Shown here: piece by piece, positions 1-9,900 of the stretch | How the letters are laid out: each line of letters starts with the position of its first letter | Numbering within the stretch: position 1 is the stretch's first letter | NCBI GenBank assembly: GCA_900258555.1 | Contig: LT984854.1 | Span: 916,409 to 978,232 of the forward strand | Direction: 5' to 3' | DNA length: 61,824 nucleotides | Origin: an uncultured Desulfobacterium sp. | GTDB taxonomy: Bacteria; Desulfobacterota; DSM-4660; Desulfatiglandales; Desulfatiglandaceae | Made by a program: the position numbers and the translations under genes | Notes under the pieces: generated by a model | Told to the model about the DNA's origin: nothing | Database searches by the model: none | The model's input: the letters and a program-made list of their open reading frames with translations, nothing else

Positions 1-1
1 A

Positions 2-58
2 AAGCAAGAAGGGGAGCCGATTCCTGATGATAGTCGATTTGAAATCGACCCCTCATAA
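2..58 (+). CDS. 3' end of an unidentified protein (partial)
   Basis: An open frame enters from the left edge and encodes about 18 residues (ending EGEPIPDDSRFEIDPS) before a TAA. It is acidic, reads like a normal protein C-terminus, and is followed three bases later by a strong hairpin, as expected at the end of a transcription unit. Too little is present to name the product. Chance openness over so short a stretch is possible, so confidence is low. Confidence 0.35.
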   Translation, partial: KQEGEPIPDDSRFEIDPS

Positions 59-61
59 AAC

Positions 62-82
62 CCCTCGACTTATAGTCGAGGG
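62..82 (+). terminator. Terminator-like hairpin
   Basis: CCCTCGACT and AGTCGAGGG form a perfect 9-bp stem around a 3-base loop, followed by TGGTTTAGTTTG. A second dyad, GTCGATTT/AAATCGAC (33-49), lies just before it inside the end of the partial frame. The position after a stop codon fits a rho-independent terminator, although the T-run is weak. The rest of 83-337 shows no gene I can support. Confidence 0.5.
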
Positions 83-337
83 TGGTTTAGTTTGAGCAGT
101 GAAGACGTGACAGAAGTGGTTAAACAATTATTCACATACTGAGGTGAAAATAACGCAATCACATAGGCAAATATCCTCAGACCGAAGACTGAGGGTAAAA
201 AATTCGTAAAGAAAAAATAACATGCCACATATTAAGGAAAAGACAAGGCCGTGCTTTTTAAACTCGCAATATGCTGCTTTAGAATATTCCACATCGGTAT
301 ATTAAAACAAACTATGCATTACGAGTTAACTGCTTGG

Positions 338-808
338 CTATTTGTGATATTTTTCGTTATTGATAATGGTAAATGCCCTGTAGAGTTGCTCAAGGAGAAG
401 TAGTCTACTCATTTCGTGGGTGAGGGTAAGTTTTGAGAGGCTTAGTGTCTCGTGGGCATTTTCCAGAATCTTTCCTGACAGGCCCAAAGGCCCTCCTATA
501 ATAAAAACTATATGACTGTGTAATGTAGATAATTGTTCAATCCTTGCCGCCAGTCCCTCTGAACCATACTCTTTGCCTGCTCGGTCCAGGGCAATAACAA
601 AGTCCCTGGTGAGAAGTCTCTTAGAGATGGCATCTCCTTCCTCTGCCAAAATCGTATGAACCGGCCTTCCTTTTTTTATGCCGGCCGGCTTTGTCTCTAT
701 CCATTCTGTAGTCACATATCTTTTTAGACGATCCAGGTAAAAAGACTCCCCTTGGGCGAGGAATGGCGACCTTGTGCGGTCAACAACAATGAATCTGATA
801 TTTAACAC
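338..808 (-). CDS. rlmH: 23S rRNA pseudouridine-1915 N3-methyltransferase RlmH
   Basis: This SPOUT-class enzyme methylates N3 of pseudouridine 1915 in helix 69 of 23S rRNA, using S-adenosylmethionine on the assembled 70S ribosome. The 156-residue length is normal for the family. The C-terminal trefoil-knot region is clear: FIIGGPLGLS, then LSLSKLTLTHEMSRLLLLEQ, then the typical C-terminal end NNEKYHK. The start is GTG, three bases after the stop of the upstream threonine synthase gene, so the two are probably cotranscribed. The upstream SD is only a weak purine run. Identity is confident; the exact start is less so. Confidence 0.95.
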   Translation of the reverse strand: MLNIRFIVVDRTRSPFLAQGESFYLDRLKRYVTTEWIETKPAGIKKGRPVHTILAEEGDAISKRLLTRDFVIALDRAGKEYGSEGLAARIEQLSTLHSHIVFIIGGPLGLSGKILENAHETLSLSKLTLTHEMSRLLLLEQLYRAFTIINNEKYHK

Positions 809-811
809 TAT

Positions 812-2314
812 CTATTTCTTCTTCAGATCCAGTATGCTTGCTATCTCTGCGGCCATTTCCCGGACAAATAGATCCATGTCGTCTCCCGTAAGGGGCTTTC
901 CCTGCTCAGGGAATTTTGAAAGCCTTTGCGGCCTGACTTGGATGGGGGCATTTTTCAGTTCAGGTTTTGGCCTGACATGGAATTCAGGGGAAAAGGTATT
1001 GTTAAAATACATCTCCTGAAAGACCGCAAACTTAAGACTATGTGCAGTTGAATCCAGCACCCCCGCTTCTCCGCTTTTAATCAAGCCCGTCTCCGCTGCC
1101 TTTTTAAGACCTGCTAGAGATTCCCCTCCCTGGGTACAGGCAATGTTGCCATTCCTGTTTGCAATGATCATCGAATCCATGATTTCCTGCTCAGTGACCT
1201 GGACGACAAAGACCTTTTTTTCGTCAGCGGTGCTGTTATAGAGACGGACCAGTTCGATTACACGGGGCATTGAGACAGGGTTTCCGATCATCGCCGCCTG
1301 CGCTACACTTGGCGCAACCGTGACAGGGACAAATCTTCGCTTGTCTTCATCCGGTTCAAGGTAATAACGGTACACCGGATCTGCATGCTCTGATTGAACA
1401 CCAATGATCTTGGGCAAGGTATCAATGACACCGGCATCATAAAATTTTAAAAATCCCCTCATCACCGCCGTAATGTTTCCTGCATTGCCTATAGGGACAA
1501 AAATAACCTTGTTGCTGACTTCGTAGTCAAAGTCCTGGGCTATTTCATAAGAGAATGTCTCCTGTCCAAGGATACGCCAACTGTTTTTTGAATTAAGAAG
1601 AGCAACGTGATAATTGCTTGAAAGAAATTCCACCACTTTCATGCAATCATCAAAGACCCCGGGGATCTCCAACACCTTGGCGCCGCTTCCAAGCGGTTGG
1701 GACAACTGCTGTGCCGTAACCTTACCCTTGGGCAGCAATACGGCGGATTTCAGGAAGTCATCAAGATAAGACCCGTAAAGGGCTGCTGACGCCGAGGTGT
1801 CGCCGGTGGAGGCGCAGATGGCAAGGACGTCTTTCATCCCCTCCTGCTTGGCCAGGTAGTTGATATAGCTAAGGGCGCATGCCATGCCCCTGTCTTTGAA
1901 AGAGGCGCTGGGATTAAGGCCGTCATTTTTAAAGTAGAAATCAATTCCAACCCGGTTTTTCATGCGGGTGTTCGCCTCGACCAGGGGGGTATGGCCCTCG
2001 CCTAAGTAGACGATCTGATCTAATGGGATAATAGGGGCGACAAACTCGTAGAATCTAAAGATCCCTTTAAGGGCCTTCTCGTTAATCATCTTTCGGTAGT
2101 CAAATATCCTGCGCCATTTCTCTCCTGAGACCTTGTTTATGTGTTGTTTATTCATGTCGTGGAGCAAAAAGACACTGCCGCATTCAGGACAGGTATCGAG
2201 AAGCCGATCAGAGCTGTACTCTGTTTTACATCCAAGACACCGGTACACCATCTCTCCTTCCGGCTTGGGAAGAATATGGTCTTGGATATCTTTTGGAAAT
2301 TGATCAATCTTCAT
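812..2314 (-). CDS. thrC: Threonine synthase with N-terminal zinc ribbon
   Basis: A PLP-dependent fold-type II enzyme that converts O-phosphohomoserine to threonine. After the chosen ATG the protein has about 500 residues. A CxxC...CxxC zinc-ribbon-like segment is at about residues 26-45. The PLP-binding lysine is in SASFKDRGM (about Lys140). The substrate-binding GEGHTPL motif precedes it, and the phosphate-binding CASTGDTSASAA lies further on. The start at 2314 is preferred over the upstream in-frame ATG at 2395 because AGAGGA lies seven bases before it and the extra 27 residues look non-coding. The zinc-ribbon form is the one common in archaea and many anaerobes. It is followed directly by rlmH. 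A related PLP lyase is possible but less likely. Confidence 0.93.
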   Translation of the reverse strand: MKIDQFPKDIQDHILPKPEGEMVYRCLGCKTEYSSDRLLDTCPECGSVFLLHDMNKQHINKVSGEKWRRIFDYRKMINEKALKGIFRFYEFVAPIIPLDQIVYLGEGHTPLVEANTRMKNRVGIDFYFKNDGLNPSASFKDRGMACALSYINYLAKQEGMKDVLAICASTGDTSASAALYGSYLDDFLKSAVLLPKGKVTAQQLSQPLGSGAKVLEIPGVFDDCMKVVEFLSSNYHVALLNSKNSWRILGQETFSYEIAQDFDYEVSNKVIFVPIGNAGNITAVMRGFLKFYDAGVIDTLPKIIGVQSEHADPVYRYYLEPDEDKRRFVPVTVAPSVAQAAMIGNPVSMPRVIELVRLYNSTADEKKVFVVQVTEQEIMDSMIIANRNGNIACTQGGESLAGLKKAAETGLIKSGEAGVLDSTAHSLKFAVFQEMYFNNTFSPEFHVRPKPELKNAPIQVRPQRLSKFPEQGKPLTGDDMDLFVREMAAEIASILDLKKK

Positions 2315-2486
2315 GCCTGAGTCCTCTTCGAATTTTTTTGGGCTTTGAATGGTTACAATCTTATATATTTCAAAATACAGGTGATTGCAACACAAGAGTT
2401 TTTTCGGTATTTGTAATTGGACGTGGTAAAGGCAGGGGAAAGGTTAAGTCAGATTCTATAGAAAGGATAAACGAGGGCGGAGATTG

Positions 2487-2810
2487 CTAGTGGATAGTAA
2501 TGTCTTCTCTAATACTCCATCCGTCCCGTGGTACAACGATTGCCCTGGATTGATCGCCCACCCAGACATAAAGCACCAATTCCTTGGTGTTTTCAACCCA
2601 GAAACCCTTACAGGTTATATCGCCAATAGGCAGCATACCGCGTATCCGCGCTTCATCATAAGGCTTTTCAATGGCCAGCATCTGCGCGATCGTCTTATAT
2701 ATATTTTGCTGAACACCTGAATCCAGTTGAATGTCTTCAAGTTCGATTTCATTTAGTTTGGTGTCAGCTGTTTTCAGCCAATCAAAATCATGTGATTTAT
2801 TACTATCCAT
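2487..2810 (-). CDS. Conserved-looking hypothetical protein
   Basis: A 107-residue soluble, acidic protein that I do not recognise. It has no signal peptide or membrane segment. The C-terminal half (KGFWVENTKELVLYVWVGD, then AIVVPRDGWSIREDITIH) looks like a small beta-rich domain. The start has a good SD, AAGGA, about seven bases upstream. It lies about 170 bases upstream of threonine synthase on the same strand and may share its transcript. Coding is supported by length, SD and a sensible composition, not by a family match. Confidence 0.65.
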   Translation of the reverse strand: MDSNKSHDFDWLKTADTKLNEIELEDIQLDSGVQQNIYKTIAQMLAIEKPYDEARIRGMLPIGDITCKGFWVENTKELVLYVWVGDQSRAIVVPRDGWSIREDITIH

Positions 2811-3099
2811 GTCATTTCCTTGAGAAATCTTACCTCAAGTTTTAGAGTCCAGGAATTGGGCAAGATAAAAACGACAAATAGGTCTATTTTTCAAATAGGT
2901 CAATTGTTTTTTTTGATTTCTTAATCAGACTTCACTAATTTCCACACATTAGTCTGGTCATGAATAGGAGCTCAATACTTCGCGGTATTTTCAATCCCCC
3001 CTCCTGTTCTAAAACTTCTTATCGGCACATTGGTTTCAATCTTGAGAATCTACTGATCGCTTATGCCAAAATGACTTTGCATTTGCGGTGCAGTTTCGC

Positions 3100-3255
3100 A
3101 CCCGCCGATTCGCAACCACACTATAATACGGTGTGCCTTGCCATCCTTGTATCTGTTCGTTGATCTCAAAAACATAGTTCCATTCTGGCAGTCTGTTTCC
3201 CGCAGGGAAAGGGGGTAGGTCTTCGCCACAGCAGCTTTTCGAAATCCGGCTTCGA
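3100..3255. repeat. Diverged direct repeat, copy 1
   Basis: About 155 bases resemble 15770-15925 in the same orientation, with a 40-base identical core at 3129-3168 (copy 2: 15797-15836). On the minus strand this copy lies in an open frame (3036-3287, 83 codons; RLPEWNYVFEINEQIQGW) whose peptide is also recognisable in copy 2, where the frame is broken by stops. I do not recognise the family; a decayed mobile-element gene is a reasonable guess. The two copies bracket the glycosyltransferase-flagellin block. Confidence 0.75.
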
Positions 3256-3912
3256 GTTTTCAGATACTTATGCTTAAAAAACTTCAATTCTCTTGTTTTC
3301 GTTCTCGAATAGCTGTCAAGAACTTGACGGATGCTTTCGTCAAGTTAAAACTACGAAAATATGTTGTCCAAAGCAACCCATGCTTTTTGGATCCGTCGTT
3401 TAACAGCATGTTGCCAGAGCTTCTTAGGTAATTCTTGATCGCCTTGCGAGTACGCTGAATAATTGTCTCAGATTTTAATATATTGCGAGCATTGATAGAT
3501 AATTAGCACCAAGGTAATAATTAAAATATGCGTGCATCCAATTAGGGAAACTTTAGGGTCCCGTCAAGGTCAAATTTACCCTGCCACGCCGATGAGCCGC
3601 AAGACGCGCTGGCCAAGTCTTGAGCAAGCACGCAGAGTGGGAGCTTCGTCTGGATTGCAAGGAAAATACAGATACTTATATCCTGTATTATCACCTGGCA
3701 TATGTCTTGCATCTCAATGAAAAAATAATAAGAAACAGTAATTATTCTATCACCAAGAACTATAAGTCTTTTAAAAATCAAAATCTTTGGCCGTAATTAT
3801 CAAATCGGTCAGGTTGGGAGTCTTGGATGAAAGAAATTTCAACACCAAAATGTTCCTCTCAGGGTGAACCTCACCCGCCCGTTGTCCTGCGGAAACAACA
3901 CGAAAAGGTCTT
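3256..3912. other. Intergenic stretch upstream of the giant glycosyltransferase
   Basis: Together with 2811-3099 this is more than 900 bases without a gene I can support. Short open frames on both strands (3532-3720 plus, 3542-3781 minus) have no good SD and no recognisable family. The useful content is the sigma-54 promoter at 3696-3711 and the repeat copy to its left. A minor dyad, CAAGAACTTGACGG with CGTCAAGTT, lies at about 3318-3346. The region is A/T-rich and looks like accessory, partly decayed DNA. Confidence 0.5.
3696..3711 (+). promoter_or_regulatory. Candidate sigma-54 promoter
   Basis: TGGCATATGTCTTGCA has the invariant GG and GC of RpoN promoters exactly ten bases apart and matches the TGGCAC-N5-TTGC consensus closely. 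A start near 3722 would give a leader of about 190 bases to the giant glycosyltransferase ATG at 3913. In many bacteria RpoN controls middle flagellar genes, which fits the flagellin operon opposite. No enhancer-binding site was identified. Confidence 0.65.
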
Positions 3913-6900
3913 ATGAACGCTATCATTGCACAAGCTCTGGAGAAGGAAAAACAAGGAAAAAGCGCCGAAGCTTTGCATTTTTTATTTGATACTGTCAATT
4001 CTACCCCAACTATGAGCGAGCTTTGGCTTCATATCGCATTAATCGCAATCCGCGCTGGACAATACTCATTGGCCATCCAATGTTTAAATCTTCTTCCAAA
4101 ATACTCACCCTCATACGAATCGATAAAACATGATTGCCTTCCTGAGAAGACAATAATGCTTACCGTTCTAGAATGGTTTTTTCAAAAAAAGCCTCCAATT
4201 TACAACCGGTTGGCGGAAGAAGGATACTATCCTGTCATTATATCCGACAATACCAAGGACCGCGTCCAGCTTTCTGATCTTTCCCCTGAAAACATTAAAG
4301 ACTATCTTCATAACGGAATCAGTCTATATGATGGGGCCGTATACGGAAGCGCCGTTATGCTGGAAAAAGGGATTACAGAACTTGATCCTTATAGTCACGC
4401 TGACTGGCAAGTTATTTTCGGACATATGCAGGCCATGGCGGCATATGCTGACTATGTCACGCACATGGTTGATTTTTACAGACCTGAAAAAATCATTTAT
4501 CCCCAAGGCTATCTTCCTTACGCACACGTCCTGCGTCAGGTTGCGATCACGAAAAACATACCTTATCTGGCTCTTGAAAACACTATGCATGTGGAAAGGG
4601 TGATATACGACACAGTGTCCGGCATAACTGTGAATAAGAACACGGTTCGTAACACATTTTGGAAGATGGAACGTTATATCTCAAATGACACGGCACAAAA
4701 CTTTCGGGATAACTATTTTGCTAATATCAAAAAGACCAAACATCTGGAACATTTCTCTCCTGCAAGCTCCTTTTCTCTAGCAAAGGATCAAAAGGGTAAA
4801 AGAACCGTGTTGTATATCGGACAGGTCGGAACGGACTCGTCTGTGCTCTTTGGTATTCGTGACGGTTTCAAAAAACAATCCGATGTCATAATTGCCGCCA
4901 TCAAAGATATTCTCCACCGTGGACACCGTATCGCCATCAAAATGCATCCCAAGGAAAAAAACGGATACACCCCATGCAACTCTGCAAAACTGAATCATCT
5001 TACCTTGCGCTGGCTAATGAATGATCCTGACTTTGCCCCCTATTCCTGCCATTCGGACGTAATTATCGATTCGGAAAACATCTACAATACCTACGATATG
5101 ATTGATGCTGCTGATTTCTGCATTACAGTCAACTCACAAGCCGGATTAGAAGCGTTGATGCGCGGCAAGGAGGTAATTCTGTGCGGTGATGCCTTTTATG
5201 GGATGATGGGATGGACTTACGAGGCCTGGGACGCCAAAGATCTTTCCTTTTGCATCGGAAAGGCCCTTGCTAAAGAACGACGAGCCAACCCTAAGCCAAA
5301 TCCTGATGTACTCAAATTTGTGTACTCTTATTTAAACCATTCTTGCATAGACCGGGACCTTGAAACTTATATCAAGCTTTTTACGAACATTTCTTTTCCC
5401 CCAAGAAAAAACTTTCAAGAATCCATTCTCCTCCGTCCGAGATGTGGAGCTACATGGACAGTGAAAGATATGGCGAATATAAGCAAAAATATACCACAAA
5501 ATGACATGAATTGTTCTTCAACGCTTATACAGGTTGGCTCGCAAACTGAAACAAAAATCAGTGTTGTCATTCCTACTTATAATCGATCGGAAATTCTGTT
5601 GAAATGCCTTCAATCATTAAACCAACAAAGTCTACCATCTGATCATTTTGAGGTATTTGTCTGTGATGATGGCTCAACCGATAATACGAAGGACATTGTT
5701 AAGAATTTTTCCTCTCGTTTTGTTCTCAAATATATAAAGCAGAACAATAGGGGCCCCGGGCCTGCCCGCAATAAAGGTATACTTGCTGCAAGGGGAGAAT
5801 ACGTTCTCATAATAAATGATGATACCATCGCAGACAAGGATTTGCTAAAAGCGCATCTTCAAGCGCACAAAGAAAACTCGCACAGAAAAATATCGGTCCT
5901 TGGAACATTTGATTATCTTCCTGAAGCTCAGGAAAGTCCATTTGTCTATTTTCTGTCAAAAAGCCCAATTGTCTTTGCTTATCCGATTATGCAAGAAGGG
6001 AAGACATACTGCTACAGGTTTTTCTGGACATGCAATATTAGCCTTAAAAGGCAAGCGGTTCTGGATGCAGGCCTATTTGACGAAGAGTTTAGTGACCCTA
6101 TGGCAGAAGACACTGAACTTGGTTACAGGCTCGAGAAAATGGGGTATGAGGTACTTTATTACCCTAAAGCGATGTCTCAGCATGACCATAGTATGGATAT
6201 TCATGGTTTTGCAAAACGCCAGGTAATGCAAGGGAGAAATGTGGTCAAGTTATTCAATAAGCATCCTGAACTTCTTGAAAAAGAGAAAAAACTATTTGGT
6301 TTTGAAAATCTAGATGAAAAGACAATGAATTCTTTTCATGAGTATATCGAACGTCATAAATTGATATTGCCTCAAGTGATCAGTCAGTTTAGCGAGTTTG
6401 AACAAGGGAAAATAAGTGATAATCAATTAATCGGCCCCGACGGGGAGTTGTTGATGTCAGGTAAAGAAATGATTTCAGAAATGGAAAAGTGCCTCTCGCC
6501 AGTACATTTTTGTAATTTTTATAACGGAATTCTTGAGGCGCTAAGAGCGCCAGATATGGAGTTAAATGAAAGAATGAGGAGGGATCATCTTTGTTCAAGA
6601 AAAATGCGTATTCTTTACACCATGTATGGCTGGAATGAGGAAGGTGGAGGGACAATTCTACCAAAATCAATGGCCACCCGGCTGGCAAAGCATGGCTTCG
6701 AGGTCGGTGTTTTTTTTGCCGGCCCTCATCATCCTAAGAGTGATGTCCCATATTTTCTGGAAAAATCCCAGGATAAAGGGGTTCGACTTTATGGCGTATA
6801 TAATCGCTCTACGGTATTTTTAGACGAAGCCAATCCATATAGGGAAATAAGAGATGACAATGTGGTGAGCATTTTCTCTCAGGTTCTTGACGAATTTGAA

Positions 6901-9900
6901 CCCGACCTAATACATTTCCATAATTTTTTGGGACTTTCTTTTGCATTGGCAGAAACAGCCAAACAAAGAGGGCTTGCTTCTTTATATACACCGCATAATT
7001 ATCATATGATAGATCCCCGGCTATATATGATAAGCCCTGGTCTTGAATTATGGAGAGATACGAACTTTTCAAAAAACTCAGATCTTGCAATAGAAAATCC
7101 TGAAAAGAAAAATGGCTACAAGGAACGAATAAAGACAGCCTTAAGGCTGTTGAATGAAGACACGAGCTTTACGCTAGCAATTTCTACAAGGGTAAGGGAA
7201 CTTCTTATTGATTTCGGTGTTAAAGCAGAAAAGATTGCCATTGTACATCAGATCCCACAGTCGGTAGAAAATCTTTCAGATAATATTCTCTCCAAGAAAC
7301 ATCCACAATTTCCTCTTCGTTTCGGTTTCATCGGAAGTATAATACCCCATAAGGGGATACATAAACTCGTAACTGCAGCACAAAGATTTTCCAAGGACAG
7401 CGCAGAATTTATTGTATATGGGACAGGAAGTTCAAGTTACTTGGAAGAACTGAAGAAAATCGATCGTAAAAATATTATTCAATGGAAGGGGGCTTACAAA
7501 CCACAGGACCTCCCTAAAATTGCCGATGAGGTTGATGCGGTAATCGTTCCCAGTGTATGGGAAGAAGGTGCAGGTCTTGTCCTGATTGAGAGCCTTGCAA
7601 TGAAACTCCCTGTTATTGCAGCAAAGATCGGAGGAATTCCGGATTTTATAAAGGATGGAGTAAACGGCCGTCTATACTCCTATAATTCAGAACGGCATTT
7701 GGCATCGATTATCAATGAAATGATCGAAGATCCTTATGAGCTTATTAAATTACGTGAAAACTGCTCGTTACCGTATAATTTTGATGAGTTCATGAGGCAT
7801 ATTGAAAAGATATATGATAATCTCATAAAAAAGAAGCATGTTTCAGCGAAAGAAATAAATCTTTTTTTTACGCACAAATTGAATGAAGCCCAGTCTGGGG
7901 AAACGGTAACTCTTTCTCTAAACAGAGATCTGGTTTCGAAAAAGATATCAGGAGGTTTTTCAGATAAGCCTGCCACAGGGAAACTACCTCACCCTCTTCC
8001 ATCACCCCTATTTCTTAACCTGGGATGTGGAAAAGATATAAGAGAGGGTTTTGTAAACATAGACCTTTTCAGTGATGATTCTCGCGTCGTGGGAATGGAT
8101 GTTAGAAAGCTCTCCTTACCTGACAACTGTGCAGACAGGATCCTCGCCAGCGATATCTTGGAACACTTTTCACACAGGGAAATTGATGCTGTTCTTTCAG
8201 AATGGGTCCGTATATTAAAACCCGGGGGCGAAATAATTTTGCGATGCCCCTCCCTTTACTTACAGATAAAGGCATACATAAACAGGGTATGGGATGCGGA
8301 TACGGCTTCATTTATGATTTTTGGAGGGCAGAGTAATCCAGGAGACTACCACTGTATCGGTTTTGATGAAGAATCGATTAAAAGACATTTGATGAAAGCG
8401 GGTCTGGAGGTCTCATTATTCGACGAGGTGGATACGCCTCAAAATAATAGATTCATCAATTTGAATATGAATATTCGGGCACGAAAGGCTGCAATAAACC
8501 ATAGCAAGCATAGGGCTGATGAAATAACCATACAGTGGGAAGGCTCCCAATTCGTTTGTCATTCCCTTGCCCTTGTGAACCGTGAACTGTGTTTAGGACT
8601 AATTAATGCCGGTTATAACTTATCCATTATCCCTTATGAAAGACATACATTCAGTCCCGAAGTAGATGCCCGATTCCATAAGCTTTCCTCTAGGTTTAAT
8701 AAAAAACTTAATAAACCTGTGGATGTCCATATCCGGCATCAATGGCCGCCTAAATTTGATCCACCTGAGGAAGGGCATTGGGTAATGATTCAGCCTTGGG
8801 AGTATGGTAGCCTTCCTAAGGAGTGGATAGAGCCAATGAGGAATTTGGTTGATGAAATATGGGTGCCCAGTAATTTTGTTAGGGAAAGTTATATTAAAAG
8901 TGGGATACCAGGTGAAAGGGTCTGCGTCATCAGTAATGGTGTAAGCACTGATATGTTTAACCCTGCGGCAGCACCTCTTAGGCTCAATACAGAAAAAAAA
9001 TTTAAATTTCTATTCGTTGGCGGAACAATATGGCGTAAGGGACCTGAAATATTACTTCATGCATATTTTAATTCTTTTACTGCTAATGACGATGTCTGCC
9101 TTATAATTAAGGATATGGGGGGGGATTCCTTTTATAAGGGGCAGACTCTTAGTGAGACATTACACAAGATGCAAGAGAATCCTGATGCTCCTGAGATACA
9201 CTACCTAAAAGATAATATTTCGCCTAGAGATCTCCCAGGACTGTATACATCATGCGATTGTCTGGTTCACCCTTACAGGGGTGAAGGATTTGGACTACCC
9301 ATTGCCGAGGCTATGGCCTGCGGTCTGCCAGTGCTCATTACCGAATATGGAGCTGCACTGGATTTTTGCAGTAAGGAAAACGCCTATTTCATACCAGCTA
9401 TTGAAAAGAGATCTGACCAAAAGCGTATTGGAAATTTGGAAACAGTAGACTATCCATGGTTTGCAGAGCCGGACCGGGAGCATTTGGCTAGGCTAATGCG
9501 ACATGTATATGAACACCCGGAAGAAGCTCGGCAAAAAGGTAAATGTGGTAGGATGTATGCCGAACGACATCTGAAATGGGCTGATGTATCCTGCAAAGTT
9601 CAAGAACGCATAATTGATATTAGTTCTAAACCTATTCGTAGAATGTGTAATAAAAATCCCGGCAATTTAAATTTTAATAATTCTATGGTTAATGATAAGA
9701 TTTCAAAGCCAACCATTGAGACCTCTATAATAGTCCCAGTTCCAAACCAACAAAAATATATAAGAAGACTTATAGAAAGCGTAAAGAAACATGCCGATAA
9801 GTCATGTGAGATCATACTTGTTGATAACTGTACCTCAAAGGGTATTTCAAAGTGGTTGAGGACAATTGTTGATGAAGATTCAAATTATAAATTGGTCGAA

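Noticed and set aside
3532-3781. Short overlapping frames on both strands upstream of the giant glycosyltransferase
   Set aside because: No SD, no recognisable family, and overlap with the promoter region.
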